NCBI GenBank assembly: GCA_036971715.1
Contig: JAVHJL010000009.1
Location: forward strand, 248,001-312,000
DNA from: Arthrobotrys musiformis
Lineage: Eukaryota; Ascomycota; Orbiliomycetes; Orbiliales; Orbiliaceae
DNA length: 64,000 nucleotides
Direction: 5' to 3'
Under the pieces are notes generated by a model. That model had not been told where the DNA came from and did no database searches. It saw only the letters and a program-made list of their open reading frames with translations. Numbering within the stretch: position 1 is the stretch's first letter; every line of letters begins with the position of its first letter. Shown piece by piece: positions 22,079-35,200 of this stretch. The position numbers were made by a program, and so were the translations under genes.

Positions 22079-22836
22079 CTCAATTGATCAAGCTAAGAAT
22101 TCTCCGGGGCCTAAAGTGCGCGTGTTTTTCCTCCCCCACCTCGTAGGGCCTGGGGATATCGTGCATGGCACCGGGTTTGATAGGCCGGCTGTGGCGCTAG
22201 CTCTGGTTAGGGTTTCCAACAAGCTCGTGGTCTGGGAGGTACTCAATCATAATTGCAGCTCAAGCTAGCTGTGTGGTATTAATATATATTGCAAAATATA
22301 CCCACACATATGACGATAGTAACAGAATTAAGTAAAGGGAGCCCCGTAAATCCCTCAGCAATCTAGACACTTGTCCCCCGTTTACTTCGCTGATACAGAT
22401 ACACATAGATCCTAATCAATGGTGGGGTTTAAATTTACTATAGATAAGTACCTATTTTTCGGTATTGCTGTCGTGATAAAATTGGTACCATTCTGCGTTG
22501 GGATGTATGCAGTCTTCCACATAAAATTCTTTCAGGAAGAACAACTGTAAAGTCAGTGCCTGGGTGTCTGCACTAAAAACACCACGCACCGGCCGAGCGC
22601 ATTATGTGTGGCTAGGTCGGGGACAAAGACAAAGGGTAGGTGACCAGGGTTGGAGGATTATTCAATTGCTTTAAGTTTGCTAGTCGGTTGGCAATTGCAA
22701 TGGGTAGCCTCAATGGCCGGCGGCCAATATTAACAATTGGTCCCGGGAATAATATTAGTTACCTTGTACATATACGTATTGTAGTTGCAAGTTGGACTTT
22801 TAATCCGATGCCCGATAGTATCATTGATCAATTGAG
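22079..22836. repeat. 13-bp inverted repeat pair, possible small element
   Basis: CTCAATTGATCAA at 22079-22091 recurs as its exact reverse complement TTGATCAATTGAG at 22824-22836. The arms bound about 758 bp of non-coding, AT-rich DNA. The arms are themselves partly palindromic, so chance is possible. No transposase and no clear target duplication is seen. Confidence 0.25.
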
Positions 22837-23109
22837 GCTAAGTATCGACACGAATATCGTATCTGGAGTTAATTGCGACCTATTCACTTTCTATTGGTCT
22901 CCAGCTCTAGCTCTGCCCCACCGAGCTGGCCTGTGTGAACATTCTAGGAACTCACCCTCGACCTTAAGCTAGTTGCCTCAAAGCTATATATATAAGCTGC
23001 ATGTATGCATTATTAGCTAAGAGCCTCTTAGAACCATTGAGCTAGCTGGCGCTGGGACTAACTGACTGCGACCGCACTGGTACTTCATTGGAGCTGCCGG
23101 ATCCTCAGC

Positions 23110-23132
23110 ATATATATACTTCCAGAATATCT
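23110..23132 (+). promoter_or_regulatory. TATA-like run and partial heat-shock element
   Basis: ATATATATACTTCCAGAATA includes a TATA-like stretch and a TTC-nn-GAA inverted pair, followed by TCT in place of a full third unit. It lies about 140 nt upstream of the HSPA12-like ATG. Heat-shock elements are arrays of nGAAn, and two and a half units is weak support. Confidence 0.25.
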
Positions 23133-23261
23133 ATTTGGTCCTCGGATAATCCCACGATATAATATACCAGTACAAACATAACGCATATAATACCGTCAGC
23201 AGCATTCTGATATTCAACTCTAGACCTTCAATTGGTGGAATCCACAATCGAAGACATTGAA

Positions 23262-26169
23262 ATGCCACGCCCCCAGCCAAAGCGCAAAAGAACAGAGGCG
23301 TCTCAAGCTCCAGATTCAGGTCCGGAGCAAACCATCGTCGTAAGTGCGCCGCCGGCTAAAAAGGCGCGCCTGAGGAACCCTGAGATTGTTATTGGGGTAG
23401 ATTGGGGGACTACGTGGACTGGGGTTGCCTGGGTATGCTATCCGTTGTACCTATATATCTATAGACAGTGGTTGTTTCTTTCATACTCTAGGAGACTGTT
23501 AACTTATATACCGACTGTCTAGACATTGGTAACGGAGAAACCACAAAGTGAAGATGTCAGAGTCAATATGATACAAAAATGGGCTTCAGGTTAGTCGCAA
23601 GGGAGTATATCTTGCAGTTTTGCTAGAATCAACCTTTTAACTTCACGACTTCCGTGTCTAGGCAAGGGCACATCCGACAAAGTCCCAACAGAATTCATGT
23701 ACACCGAAGAAGGAACCTGGGAAACTATGAAATGGGGATTTCAAACTCAATCTCTAGACCTTTCTCCCAAAGTTATCCGGTGGACAAAGTTACTCCTTGA
23801 CCCCGACTACACGACTTTGGTACCCGAGGCCCAGGAGGCAGCTGAAAAGATTCCACACAACAAGGAAGTTGTCGACCTCGTTGCGGATTATCTCTCCGCA
23901 TTGAGGGCACATATAATTGAAAAGTTAACGGAGACATATGGTCCTACGTTTTTCAACCGGTTGAAACTTAAGTATATTCTCACGGTACCTGCGGTATGAG
24001 ACTTTGACCCCCGTGGCGTATTTTTATCGTTGATTTAAAGACCTGCTAAAACTTAGGTTGGGGGCGTTTAGATATGGTCTGAGAAAGCCAAAGAAACACA
24101 TCTCGAGGCGGCGGCGAAGGCTGGGTACGGCAGTAAAGAGGAACTAGATCTCATAAGTGAGCCCCAGGCTGCTGCAATAGCTGCCTTCCGAAGTTTAGGG
24201 CATGGGCCACTTCGTGTGAGCAAACCTTCCTTGGGCTCGAAGCCTCCCTTGAAACATACATACTCAAATGCCCAATTAACCTGATATATATGGTGTAGAG
24301 ATACGATTGCTTTACAGTTGTGGACTGTGGTGGCGGTACTGTCGTAAGTCATCTCCCAACAATATCGACTTATTTAATTACAAAACTCCTGCTATCAGGC
24401 TAGTTGTAGTATTTAAATCTAACAAACCCCTACAGGATCTCATATCTTACAAAATAATGAATTTTCGGCCCCAGCTTGAATTCCGGGAGATTACAGCCGG
24501 CCAAGGAGGGTAATTTTAATACTGAGCTGGTACGGGCGAGCGATTTAGTAGAAGAGACAGCTGACTAACTCCATTGGGGGGGTTATATACATATAACAGA
24601 GGCTATGGTTCAATTTTTATCAACAAAGCATTCGAAAGCTATATTATCAAAAGATTTGGTGCTAAAAAGTGCGAATCGATCAAACCGTCACGTCAACTTT
24701 ATCGCATATCGAGCGCTTGAGAATTTATTTACTAATCTATCGGTTTAGTTACGAACGCATGCCTCAATGGTCGAAGGCGAAGATGATGGCGAGTTTTGAG
24801 TTGGAGAAACAATCCTTTTCAGATGATGACGACCAGGAGGAGTGTAGTGTCAGCGTTGGCGCCGGTTCAACACTCCCACGGAAATACAAAGGAGCCGTTG
24901 GGATCGATGAGACTGGCGAAATCGTCCTCTCAAGGTATACCGAGTGCTTACTAACCATCCCCTTTGTTCATCTAGTCATAAGGCCCCACAATTAATATAT
25001 GCGTGCCTAGGGAGGATATGCGGAATATATTCGACCCGACTATTGATTCAATTATTTCCCTGATCAGCGGCCAAATAAAATCGGCGGCCGAAGCCGCCAA
25101 AACCGGCAGAGCCCCGCAGCGAGTGAAGAGTATGCCCCTCGATTGTTTCACCTCCTGGGCGGGGGGATCTGGCGCGTGCTGACTTAGAGGTATAGTGATT
25201 CTACTAGTGGGAGGGTTTGGGGGATCTCCATATCTTCGCCGAAGAGTTCAAGAGTGGATCAAAGAAGAGAAGCATAATATTGAAGTCGTACAGCCACCTG
25301 ATGCGTAAGTTTCCCATATTACCTTTTTATCAACTAGCTAGTCCTAGAACCTAGCTAACCTTTACGACATTGGATTAAAGATGGACTGCTATTGCGCGAG
25401 GGGCAGTAATGCATGGTGTTGAAAATCAGATTGTTAAAGATCGTGTTGCTAGAACTAGCTACGGTGTTTGCGTAGATGTGAGGTTTAAAGAGGGAGTACA
25501 TCCTAGAAATCATGTAGAGTAAGTGAACTGGTCTGGTATTAGTAAAACTTTTTTGATTTTTTGCTAAACGTAATATGCTATAGCAACTACCATGATGAAT
25601 ACGATGGAATTTTGCGAGTAAGAGATCAGATGGAATGGTTTATTAAGAAGGCATGTAATACTTGTTATAATACCACCCCAAATTCTTGACCCGAACAGAA
25701 GCCTGTTAGAACCTTAACTGATGACAGTTTTGTCTATTTAGGGGGTTCGAATCAACGGAACCAAAAGCGTTTTTAGGGTTACATACTGCCAGCATCTAGA
25801 GACGGCAGAATTTGCCGACTCGGGTAATCTGAAAATTTCGGATACATTATACGCTTACAATGGGGATGATACGCCTAGTAAGCCTTCCGACTCAGGTAAG
25901 ATAACGTGCAAGTCGCGAGGGCTGCCAGCGAGCCTGAGTAAAGCTGACTTCGTACCTCGCCGGTTTTAGGAGTGCGTCCGCTTTGTGACCTTCGGACGGA
26001 TTTAAGTTCTATTCCAAGTCATAAGTGGAAAGTTAAAAATAAGACTGATGGGACTAGCTATTATCTGATTGAGTTCGATTTTGTTATGGAAGTTGAGGGT
26101 GAAAAACTGCTGTTTGGATTGGAAATTGACGGCGTGAGGTACTCAGGAGTCTCGGCGACTTTCCATTGA
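23262..26169 (+). CDS. HSPA12-like Hsp70 superfamily ATPase (copy 1), 14 exons
   Basis: HSPA12-like proteins keep the Hsp70/actin ATPase fold but diverge in the substrate-binding part; many fungi carry several. Exons: 23262-23432, 23523-23589, 23662-23993, 24072-24215, 24299-24343, 24436-24509, 24600-24668, 24749-24934, 25011-25129, 25190-25304, 25381-25518, 25584-25650, 25742-25895 and 25970-26169, together 626 residues. The phosphate-1 loop is VIGVDWGTTWTGVAW, phosphate-2 VVDCGGGTVDLISY, and the adenosine motif VILLVGGFGGSPYLRRRVQE, with SEPQAAAIAAF between. The N-terminus is basic (PKRKR), perhaps nuclear. No classical Hsp70 peptide-binding domain or EEVD tail is seen. Intron 12 appears to be GC-AG. 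The client and role are unknown. Several internal splice choices rest on frame logic only. Confidence 0.83.
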
Positions 26170-26576
26170 GAACTGGCTATTCGGAGTTGCTTGGAGAGGA
26201 AATACGAAAATCTTCGAACCGATAGTACCATTATCTATCTCAGCGGGTCTGAAGCTTTATATATGAATGTGGCGGCTTCGTTGTGAAGCCTCTAGCCAGC
26301 CTCCGTTAAAAATAGAACATCGCGTGTTGCCGATGTTGGATTATGTAGTCACGTGTGCCTCGGGTTTCAGGGACTTGTTTGGCGATCCTGGCCAGTCGGG
26401 CAATCTGTCAGACCAACCCAACTCAACTCAACTCACCCATCGCTGTTTGCTTTTAAGTCATTAGGCTGGGTTATTTTACGTTGCCGCCCTGCTGGCCTTC
26501 TCTCGCTATCTATCGACACTGCTTCACGTTCATACTAAGTCCGATTTAAACATCGCCATCTCATAGTCCCTACCGG
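26170..26576. other. intergenic between HSPA12-like copy 1 and UBC6
   Basis: Both flanking genes are on the plus strand. No further gene or clear regulatory motif was found; the C/T-rich stretch near 26400-26500 is probably the UBC6 leader. Confidence 0.5.
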
Positions 26577-27487
26577 ATGGCTTCCAAAACTGCTTATAAG
26601 CGTGTATGAGACCCCTGGGATATCATTACCAATCGATATGAAGCTGGCTAACATCTGATCTACCCTAACTAGCTCACCAAAGAGTACAAGCACATCCAGG
26701 AGGAACCCCCACCGTACATTACCGCGCACCCACTTGAGACCAATATCTTAGAGTTAGTGGATAAACATGGCGTCGTCTCTTTTTGGTTTATTGATCAAAT
26801 GGCTAATAATTTTGTAGATGGGTGTATCTCATAGATGGCCCACCGGATACTCCATACACCGGCGGACAGTATTGGGGAACGCTCGTGTTCCCTCCTGATT
26901 ATCCATTTAAGCCGCCAGCGATCAGGATGATGACGCCTTCTGGGCGTTTCCAGACGTCGACAAGGCTGTGTCTTTCGATATCAGACTTCCACCCTAAATC
27001 CTTTAATCCTGCCTGGGAAGTTTCTACAATTCTCACTGGCCTTCTATCTTTCATGACATCGGAAGAAATGACAACGGGATCGATATCTGCGACGCTTGCA
27101 CAGCGGAAACAACTGGCAGCGATGTCGCGATGGTGGAATTCGACAGGTGGCGGCACAAGTACGGGTGGCGGTGGCAAGATAGGGTTTGGTGATGGGGGCG
27201 CTCGCTTCAGGACTGATTGGCCAGAGGTTGATAGAGATAACTGGCAGTGGATGAGGGACCACAAAATCAACCCCCAGAATGGTCGGGTCCTGTCTGCCAG
27301 CACTCCTCTACCTGCGAAATCGGAAGGCTCAGAAATACAAGAAAAGCAAGTAGCAGGGCGATTAGAAGTCGTGGAAAGAGCGAGCCAAAGTTGGCTAAGC
27401 AGAAACAAAATCATGATTGCGACGGCAATCATTGTTGCTTGGGTTGCTATTGGTAGAGTCTTCCAGCACGACGTTATGGCATCGTGA
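26577..27487 (+). CDS. UBC6: ubiquitin-conjugating enzyme E2 6 (ER-associated, tail-anchored)
   Basis: Ubc6 works with Doa10-type ligases in ER-associated degradation, on the cytosolic face of the ER. Exons 26577-26603, 26673-26752 and 26818-27487 give 258 residues. MASKTAYKRLTKEYK and EEPPPYITAHP are typical of the family. The E2 fold continues with YTGGQYWGTLVFPPDYPFKP, the catalytic Cys in TRLCLSISDFHP at residue 87 (the same number as yeast Ubc6), and WEVSTILTGLLSFM. It lacks the HPN motif, as Ubc6 enzymes do (it has the TRLC context instead). A single hydrophobic segment, IMIATAIIVAWVAIG, ends the protein as a tail anchor. The Gly/Thr-rich linker near residues 145-160 is lineage-specific. 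Confidence 0.95.
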
Positions 27488-28889
27488 GATTGCTGGCTGA
27501 CTGGCCGGTTGTAGCATTGGTTATCCTCTACCGAGACTAGCGCCTCGCTTTATATTCTTTATGATCCTTCTTTTGTATCATGCTGGTATTCTTTTTTTTT
27601 TTTTCGACTTCTATTTTACCCTCCCGAAACACAGTGCGTCTTTCGCGTCTGTGTTTTATTTCTGATTTATGTATTCTATGCAAACAGGAAGTCAGGCGTC
27701 AAAGAAGAGCATGGGAATTGTGTTTGCTTACTTTCTAGTTATAGCATTTGCGTGGAAGTTTTGGGTTTGCTGCTTATCGGCGATATCATTTTATAGAACT
27801 TACTCTCCTTTCCTTCCGTAGCTGGGAATGGCCTTGTAACTCTTCTATGCTATGGTAGTTGATAATGTTACGAGAACCAATGCATATAAGCATGACTACC
27901 AGTAAGAGACTTGAAATACGAGCTGTACATGTACCTCTCTAGTCATGCTTAATGTCAGATCGAGATTATATTTCACCCCATCGAAATTTAAGTGCTATCA
28001 AGGCTCGCGCGTATGCATGCACATGCAAGTTTGCCATTGGAGAGAACCAGCCACGCCCGTTATCCGCCCCCTCACCTCTCGGGACTGCAAATGCTGGTTG
28101 ATGCTTGACCGGAGATTGAGCCAGGGCCACGGTGCATGGATGGACCAGCCGTGCCGGATATGCGAATCGAGCGTATAGGAGCGCTATCGTATGTATATCG
28201 TCAATATATTATACTTTGTATAGACGGTATTATATAGATTATAGGTTTATAACTTTTACGGAACCCTCCATGTCATGGAGCATGGAGCTGCCAGTTAGTT
28301 CGGCAAGAAAGCCGCCTTACAATCGAAAACAATGTTTTGTAAAGAATGGGAAAAGCCTGACCAATAAGCTTACGGGATTACTTTCCCTCCCTTGTAAAAC
28401 TCTGTGCTGGTTTACAGTTTTTTCTCCCACCGGTGCGGTCCTGAAATCGATTAATCTCATTTCGCTTTTTTTGGTTCCTGCATGAACGAAGGATGCCTGG
28501 ACCCGGAACAACAGAAAACTGTGGATACGTCACAACAACAACGTGCCTATTCATGAAGATCATTCTTGGGAGGCTCGTGGCGATGGAAAAATGGGTAAAA
28601 AGACTTCCAGTTGTGGCGAATTCAAGACATTTTTATACATGGGAAGGCCTGCATTGGTCTCCTCTTGATCTAGAATGACCACGGCTTCGGTGCTGTTAGC
28701 CTCAAATAGCGATATAACTGAAGATTACGAAGTACTGCTTATAGATCTTTTGGTGGAGGAACTGAGATAAAGGATTCATTGCCGCATATATCATGCATCA
28801 TGTCACCAAACCTCCTTTTCGGTTGGCTTGAAAGCCTGAACTCGATAGACGAACTGAAAACTCGCGGTTTGAGACGGTTAGAGGTAACG

Positions 28890-28932
28890 ACTTTTCTTTC
28901 TTTCTTTCTTTCTTTTAGTTTTTTTTTTTTTT
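28890..28932. repeat. TTTC microsatellite and poly-T
   Basis: Five consecutive TTTC/CTTT units are followed by a run of about 14 T. Simple sequence, no function implied. Confidence 0.8.
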
Positions 28933-31703
28933 TTGAAAGGGTATGGGGTTCCGTTCGCTATGATCGGGGAGTGCCGCCCAGGCTAAATCTTCGGAGCTCG
29001 AGACTAACATTAATTACGGAGTAGATTGGGGATAGTCCTATTTCGGTGAAAATTTTATAGAAAGCCGTCGGGCCTAACTGCAAATAAGAAAGACAATCGA
29101 ACTCGCACCGAGGAAAAGAATTTAGACCGATGCAGTGTGATTGTAGTATATCTGTGACGCATGGGGATCGAAATACATTGTTGGCTGACTGGGTTGAGTT
29201 GGCAATGGATTCCAAGGGTGTCCGGTTCCATCGGATCGGATCAATTGTTCTGCTTCTGAAGGTGAAAGTCTACATTTGGGGACATGTCGAAAGCGGCGCC
29301 GATGCAAATCTGTGGCGTCGGGACCGATCTCAATAATTTGCGGCATTTATAGTTGGGAATCTAGTTCCTGAGCTAGTGCTAATTGTTGAAATTGCAGAAG
29401 CTGGGATATGCTGTTGGAGAAATTTTCATTCCGATTATATCGTTGTCATGTTGGTGATAATCGAGGAGATACGTCGCTCAGTCCCATCTCAGGAAACATG
29501 TTGCCTCACACGTTGTGTCAGAGCGCCGTCTTACCGTGGTTACAGCTATCTGAAGTTCGAAGGATGTTGGGACAGACAGGTTGCATGTTGTTGATACATA
29601 AATAAATATATCTATGTGCACATGGGCAGTGGAATTCTGCGGGGGATGTTACGATTATCCAGCTGGAATCCTTTTATAGATGCCTCCGTGATGGATTCGG
29701 AAGGAGACACTGAAAGATTATCCTGCCGTCGACGAATGAGCACGCAAAGGTGACTATTGCATTGTCCCTTCTAAACGGTGCTGCTGTCGTCACCTATGTA
29801 ACTGGTTCAGGACCTTTTCTTTTGTTTTTGACTTTGATGCAGTGTCCCGCAGGTCCGGCCTAAACCCCTTAGTTTCATCTTGATGGGCAAAAGTCAGCCA
29901 ACGCTAATTGTCCCGGTTCTCGAGACTTGGCTGCACTGTCGAGATTATGAATGTTGAATGAAGTATCACGATAATTAGCTTCGGGTTGTACAGCAGGTAA
30001 GATGGCAAAGACATCAATTTCATGCAGATTTGATGCTTCGATGCGACGTCTCTTTAGCGACCTCGTGAGAAAGGTCGTGATAGGGCCTGCTGGGACAAAC
30101 CAAAAAATAGAAGCAAAGAACGGGAAGTCAAAAGCGCAAAAAAGAAAAATAGCAAGGAAGAAAAGTGTGCCTGGCAGGGATGTTGACCGGGGATCAAAAA
30201 GGGTTTTCTCCTGGCGCTGGCCCGGTGAGGAATGAGAACATGAGGCCAACTTAAGCGATCATTTCCTGACCTGAAGCCAACCAGAGGCCCCTTTTCATGG
30301 CTGGCCAGCGCCGGCGACACTTGCTGCCCAATAACTGTCATTGTTTGGGTCCCCGGATTTAGGGGCGTTCCCACGTCTGCACTCGGGTTGAGAAGTGGAC
30401 AATCGCATTCTCGCCGATTTTTGTTTGAGTTTTGCTGAACAGCTGCAGGTGCCTGAAGGTAGATACCCAATTATTGATGACACTGACAGATTGTGCAATT
30501 GTACGCCACAAGCTCGAGTCTACGCTGTGTACATATGTAGATCAAGGAGGGGCACTGGCCCATACGAACACGAGTGTTAATGACCGAGCCGTTTCTTCTT
30601 CCTCGACGTAGTTAAGCTTGCATGGTCTAGACTGGGTTTCTGGTCAGTGTTGGTGCAGATAAGCTCAGGACTCGAAATGTTTTCCACAATGTTCATGGAT
30701 TGTATCAGCGGCTAGTGGCATGCTTTTACCAAAGATCATGGCGGGCAGAGGTCGTTCTTTCTTCCAACCGAGATTCGATGACCACCACGAAGCGCCATTG
30801 TTGAGAGAATTTTGAACCTGTAAGTACTGTTGTCAAGTCGGACTGTCGTGGAATGAATGAATGAATTTACTTGGTGACAGCATTAATACCTAATTATTGA
30901 GATCTGGACAGAAGTTTCCTTATAGGAGTGATGGCGAAATGCCATGAGAAACAGCGAGATAGCGTTCGAGCGTTGGAATATCTTCTATGACCGTTCTTGT
31001 CATCGCGTGAACAGCCAGTCAAAGCAAAAGAAATGAACGGGAATCCCTGTGTGTTTCCTTCCAACGGATGGACTTCCTTGAACATGGGTTAGGCTGGTGG
31101 GTTCGGGGGCAGGAGATCAGACTGTCACTGTCCAAAAAGAACGGCCCTGAATGGCCAACGACCACTGGGTGGATTCGATCCATGCTCCACTCAGGTGCCT
31201 GAGGTGGAGAGGAAGTCGTTTCTTTTCCTGCAGAGCGCGCATGGGGTCGTCCTTTTTTCCCTTCCATTTTGCTGTGCCTGAGCCGTTCCTGCGGCTTGTG
31301 GATTTAATTTCAAACCAGGCCAATATCAAAGCTCACGAGAAAGAAGAGTGTCTGAGAACAAACCAGCCTTAATATCCGTCCCTCCCGCTTTTGCCTTTTA
31401 TTCCAAGCGTCTTAACATCTCTCAGAGAAAGAAGGAAGCCCCGACACTTCTTCGACCTTTGTTGTTCCTCTCACGCTCTTAGCGTAGCCACTCATTAGGC
31501 CTGTTGTTTATTTGCGATTCATTCAAAAAACCACACCGACATTCGTTTTCAAGGTCGCCTTATTCGTGTTTAGCTTGTCGGAACAGTTGAAAGAGGAATC
31601 TGGATTGGAGGATACGAACCAAGTTCCAGTCCCAGTCTCAGTCTCAGTTGCGATACTATTATTACCAGGTGCAGGCGACTGCAGTAGGAAGATACCGACT
31701 GCA

Positions 31704-31886
31704 GTGTGTGCGTGTGTGCGTGTGTGTGTGGGAAGAGAAAAAAAGGAGATATCGCGGGTGGTGGTCGACGTTGTTGCACCGAGGCTCAGGTTCAGGTCAA
31801 CGACACGCTCCGAATTTCCAACGCAGACAACTCGAAACACTTACAGTCTGACGGCACTCTCCTCCTCCTCCTCCTCCTCCTCCTTT
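31704..31886. repeat. GT-rich run and TCC microsatellite in a probable leader
   Basis: GTGTGTGCGTGTGTGC and similar at 31704-31730, then about nine TCC units near 31858-31886. Both lie in the pyrimidine-rich zone 400-550 nt before the ATG at 32256. Confidence 0.75.
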
Positions 31887-32255
31887 TTACCTCCTCCACT
31901 ATTACCACCATCGCTATCAGCAGCTAGACAGCACCGTCTTAAACAATCATAGCCTCGACGGCCATCGATTGGGACTGCTGTCTACTCTATTCTTAAGTTA
32001 TCGCATCCATTATATACAAACTTTAAACCTCACTTCGTCTCTTCTTTATTCTATCCCGCTGAGCGGTCAGGGCCTTTGACAACCACCTTATGTCTCCTTA
32101 CTTCGTCTAAATTAACAAAAGTAATTGGTATGGCGGGGTTCCTGTTTTAATCGACTTTCTTATACATGCGAGCTGACTGGACCGAATAGAAATCCTTCAT
32201 CCGGATCCATTAACCTAACTACAACTTCTACACTTTCTTTAATCAAACGTTCAAG

Positions 32256-35200
32256 ATGCATCGACTACTCACGAAAAAACACCGGGACGATGAGCAGCCC
32301 AAACCTCAAAACAAACTTCGCTCTTTCAAGCGTAATAAGAGCCAGCCTCCACCGACTTCCCGACCTCAAGTCGACCTTACACAAGCCCTTCCGCCTACCG
32401 ATGACTTTCGGATATCCTTGATGATGCCTAATTTAGAAAAAAGGTTTAGTGTTCTTCGCGAAGGTGAAGACCAGGAAGGCATGGGAGCCAGCGGGATGGG
32501 CTCTGGAGCGCTCGCTTCTGGGACTCTCTTCAAGGACGACCAGGGTGGTGATTTCGCCAAACCTACTGTAGCAGGCTTAACAGATATAACCGAAGTTGCA
32601 TCAATTAGAAGTGGGTCAAGGGCCGAGGGCTCATTTGATTTACCTGGGAGAGCTGCTCAAACGGAAGACTACTCGGGTAGTATTATGGACAGACCGAGAC
32701 AGGGGGAAGGTAACGCTCTGTTTGGGGGCAGGCAGAAAGTGTTTCGAATCAATACCGCCGCGGCAGGTTCAGATGATGTCGAAGATTCTCCTCTTTCCCC
32801 AATTGGACGCGGTAGGATTGGAGGTCGGGCTTTATATACTGAAGACCTACCAGTGCAAAACGGATTTCGCAAAGGATCAACTGTGGACCGAGAGTCTCCC
32901 CGTAGCCAAAGTCCTCCCCCTTCAAATTACAACCTCGATCGGAACACCCAATCTTCCACCAATTCAGGGCCGACTTCGCTTACTAGATCCTCGACTACGG
33001 CGACATCAACATCATCGAACTCTCGTAACTTTACACCGAACACTTTCGTCAATACAATGGTTTCGACTTCTTCGAGCAAGCCTAGAAGGTTGATTTACGA
33101 GCAAGCCTTGGATCGAGATAACAGCGAAAGAGAACAAAATATGCTGGAGACCCACCTCGAAAACCACAAGCTAGCCATCATGGCCCAGAAGAGAGCGGGC
33201 TCGACAAGCCCTCATCCTTACTCGGAAGAAGACGAGAGAAGGAGAGCCATGTCGCCGCCAGTGCGTTCCTTTGCAAGACCATTCTCGCCCCCTCGCCACG
33301 AGGACCCAGAGCCGCGCGGCAGACTCGATGCCTCTCAAAGCAATCCCAAACCCCAAATCCCGAGCCTAAGGACATCTGAATCGTCGCCGGCTTTGATTAC
33401 CTCGAAACACCAAGCGAATGATGTGCCCTTCTCTTTTGGATTTGATGAGAGCAGTAACTCTCCAAGGACAAGGGCTCCCAGACTAGAAACAGCCGTCAGT
33501 AATCATGGACTTCCAACCCCACGGCCAGAGAGCGACGAGTATCATGACAGCCAAATTCCCATCGCTGCCACAGGTCCGACACCGTCTCCTTCACCACTCG
33601 CCGAGAAATATTCAACCGGTCCGAACATCTCTCGTGAATTGGATTTCGCACTTGATGAGCCACAAGGGGCCCAGCCTGTGTCGAGGCGGTCTTCGGTGTC
33701 CGAATTGTCTCAACAACCCCAACGGGGACAACAGTCTACCTTTTATGAAGCCTCCGACAGCGAACGAGAGATAAACGATGGCGCTTCTTCCGTTTACGAC
33801 GACGACGAAGACCCATATGTGCCCTTTGAGCAGCCCCTTGTTAACCACATTCCGGCTTCATCCCCTCACAAGCCCCAAAAGCATGTCATTCCAGCATTCC
33901 CTTCGGAAAAGCAAATGCTCAGCCCTCCAGGTACTTCTCCAACTCGAGGATCGCACGATTTGACCCCTCTGCACGATAGTGATTCGCCAACACTTCCACC
34001 CAACGCTGGATTGAGCAGTATGATTCGACAACATTTGAGGTCAGATAGTGGAATATCTTCCATTTACGCGCCCTCCATGCATGGAAAGATTTCAGAACCA
34101 TACCCGGAGCCTCCATCCCTGGCGCAGACTCTAGCTGATTGGAATCAGGACCAATATCATGATTACGACGAAGAGGCACCTTTCCAACCTGATGCTCCGC
34201 AAGTTGAAATTCATGAGCCAAAGCCCACATTTTCACTAGCTGATCTCAAGAAGAAGGAGGCGGAAGAAAACAAACTTCAGGTAGAAAAGCCAGCACCTGC
34301 CTTGAAGAGCATCCCTATGGAGAGGAATCGCTCAGATAACACATTATCTACTGGCGACGATGAAACGGACGAATGGCGAACCCAACTCGAGGAGAAAAAG
34401 AGAATGTTGCAGCAGCGTTTGCAAGAGCACAGTGGTAGAAACTCTCCTGCTCCTGGATTTGCTGATAGCACAGAGGATCTCCCAAAGAACTCTATTCTTA
34501 AGCCAGGTATGCTCGGGAATATGCTCAAAGGCAAAAGCTCGCCGGCCTCGACCCCTGGTAAAGAAGAGTCTAAGGCCCTCAAGATGCTCGGTATATCTCC
34601 TTTGCTCAATCAATCGAAGGAGTCGTTTGGACGCAGAGAAGAAGAGGAAGAAGTTGGCTTTGATCGATCTGAAGACAGGTTGCGTCCTATGCATAGCCGT
34701 CCTGATATGCACCACCCACAGTCAGATGCACGCCCTCGCGGCCCTGGCCCAATGCCTGGCCAAAGACCTCACCCCCCATACGGCCAAGGCCCTCCCGGAC
34801 CCGGTCGTCCTTACCCTCCACATGCTGGCCCTGGGCACCATAACCAGCCTCCTACAAACGGTCCCCGGTCATTCTTGCCGATGGCTGGCCCGTCTCAAAA
34901 TGGCCCGAGGAAGGGAGCAGGTCACATCCCGATTGATGCAGGCATGCCACCTGCATCTAACATGCATCGCGAGTTCGTTGAACAGGGTCGCGGTGGACAG
35001 CGGCCAGGGCCTGGAATGCCATCCCACATGCAGCACCGCAGCCCACCTCCTAGTCGTGGATATGAACAGATGGGTCGTCCTGAATTCCGCCCTCCTCATG
35101 ATCGTCAAGATGGAAGAGGCCCACCACCTCAACAAGGCGGCCGCCCAAGGACACGCTCAAATGCCCAGCCGCCGCCTAATGAATTCATGCACAAGTCGCC

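Larger units (their letters stand above)
21700..23261. other. 1.56 kb divergent intergenic region
   Basis: AT-rich, with many stops in all frames. It includes a 13-bp inverted repeat pair at 22079 and 22824. Close to the HSPA12-like start it has a TATA-like run at 23110-23119 and a partial heat-shock-element pattern. No gene is supported. Confidence 0.5.
27488..32255. other. 4.8 kb gene-free tract upstream of the 1320-residue protein
   Basis: All frames are interrupted by stops at short intervals, and no fragment resembles a known family. It holds a poly-T run at about 27589-27604, a TTTC microsatellite near 28890-28916, a GT-rich run near 31704-31730 and a TCC run near 31858-31886. From about 31400 to 32255 it is pyrimidine-rich and probably includes the 5' leader of the next gene. 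A long regulatory region, a non-coding RNA or decayed repeats are all possible. Confidence 0.5.

Noticed and set aside
23262..27487. HSPA12-like copy 1 plus UBC6 as a quality-control operon-like pair
   Set aside because: Fungal genes are transcribed singly, with a 407-nt spacer here; adjacency alone is not evidence.
29875..30249. 124-codon minus-strand frame with a hydrophobic segment
   Set aside because: Overlaps other open frames with equal claim, has no family resemblance and no splice or start support.
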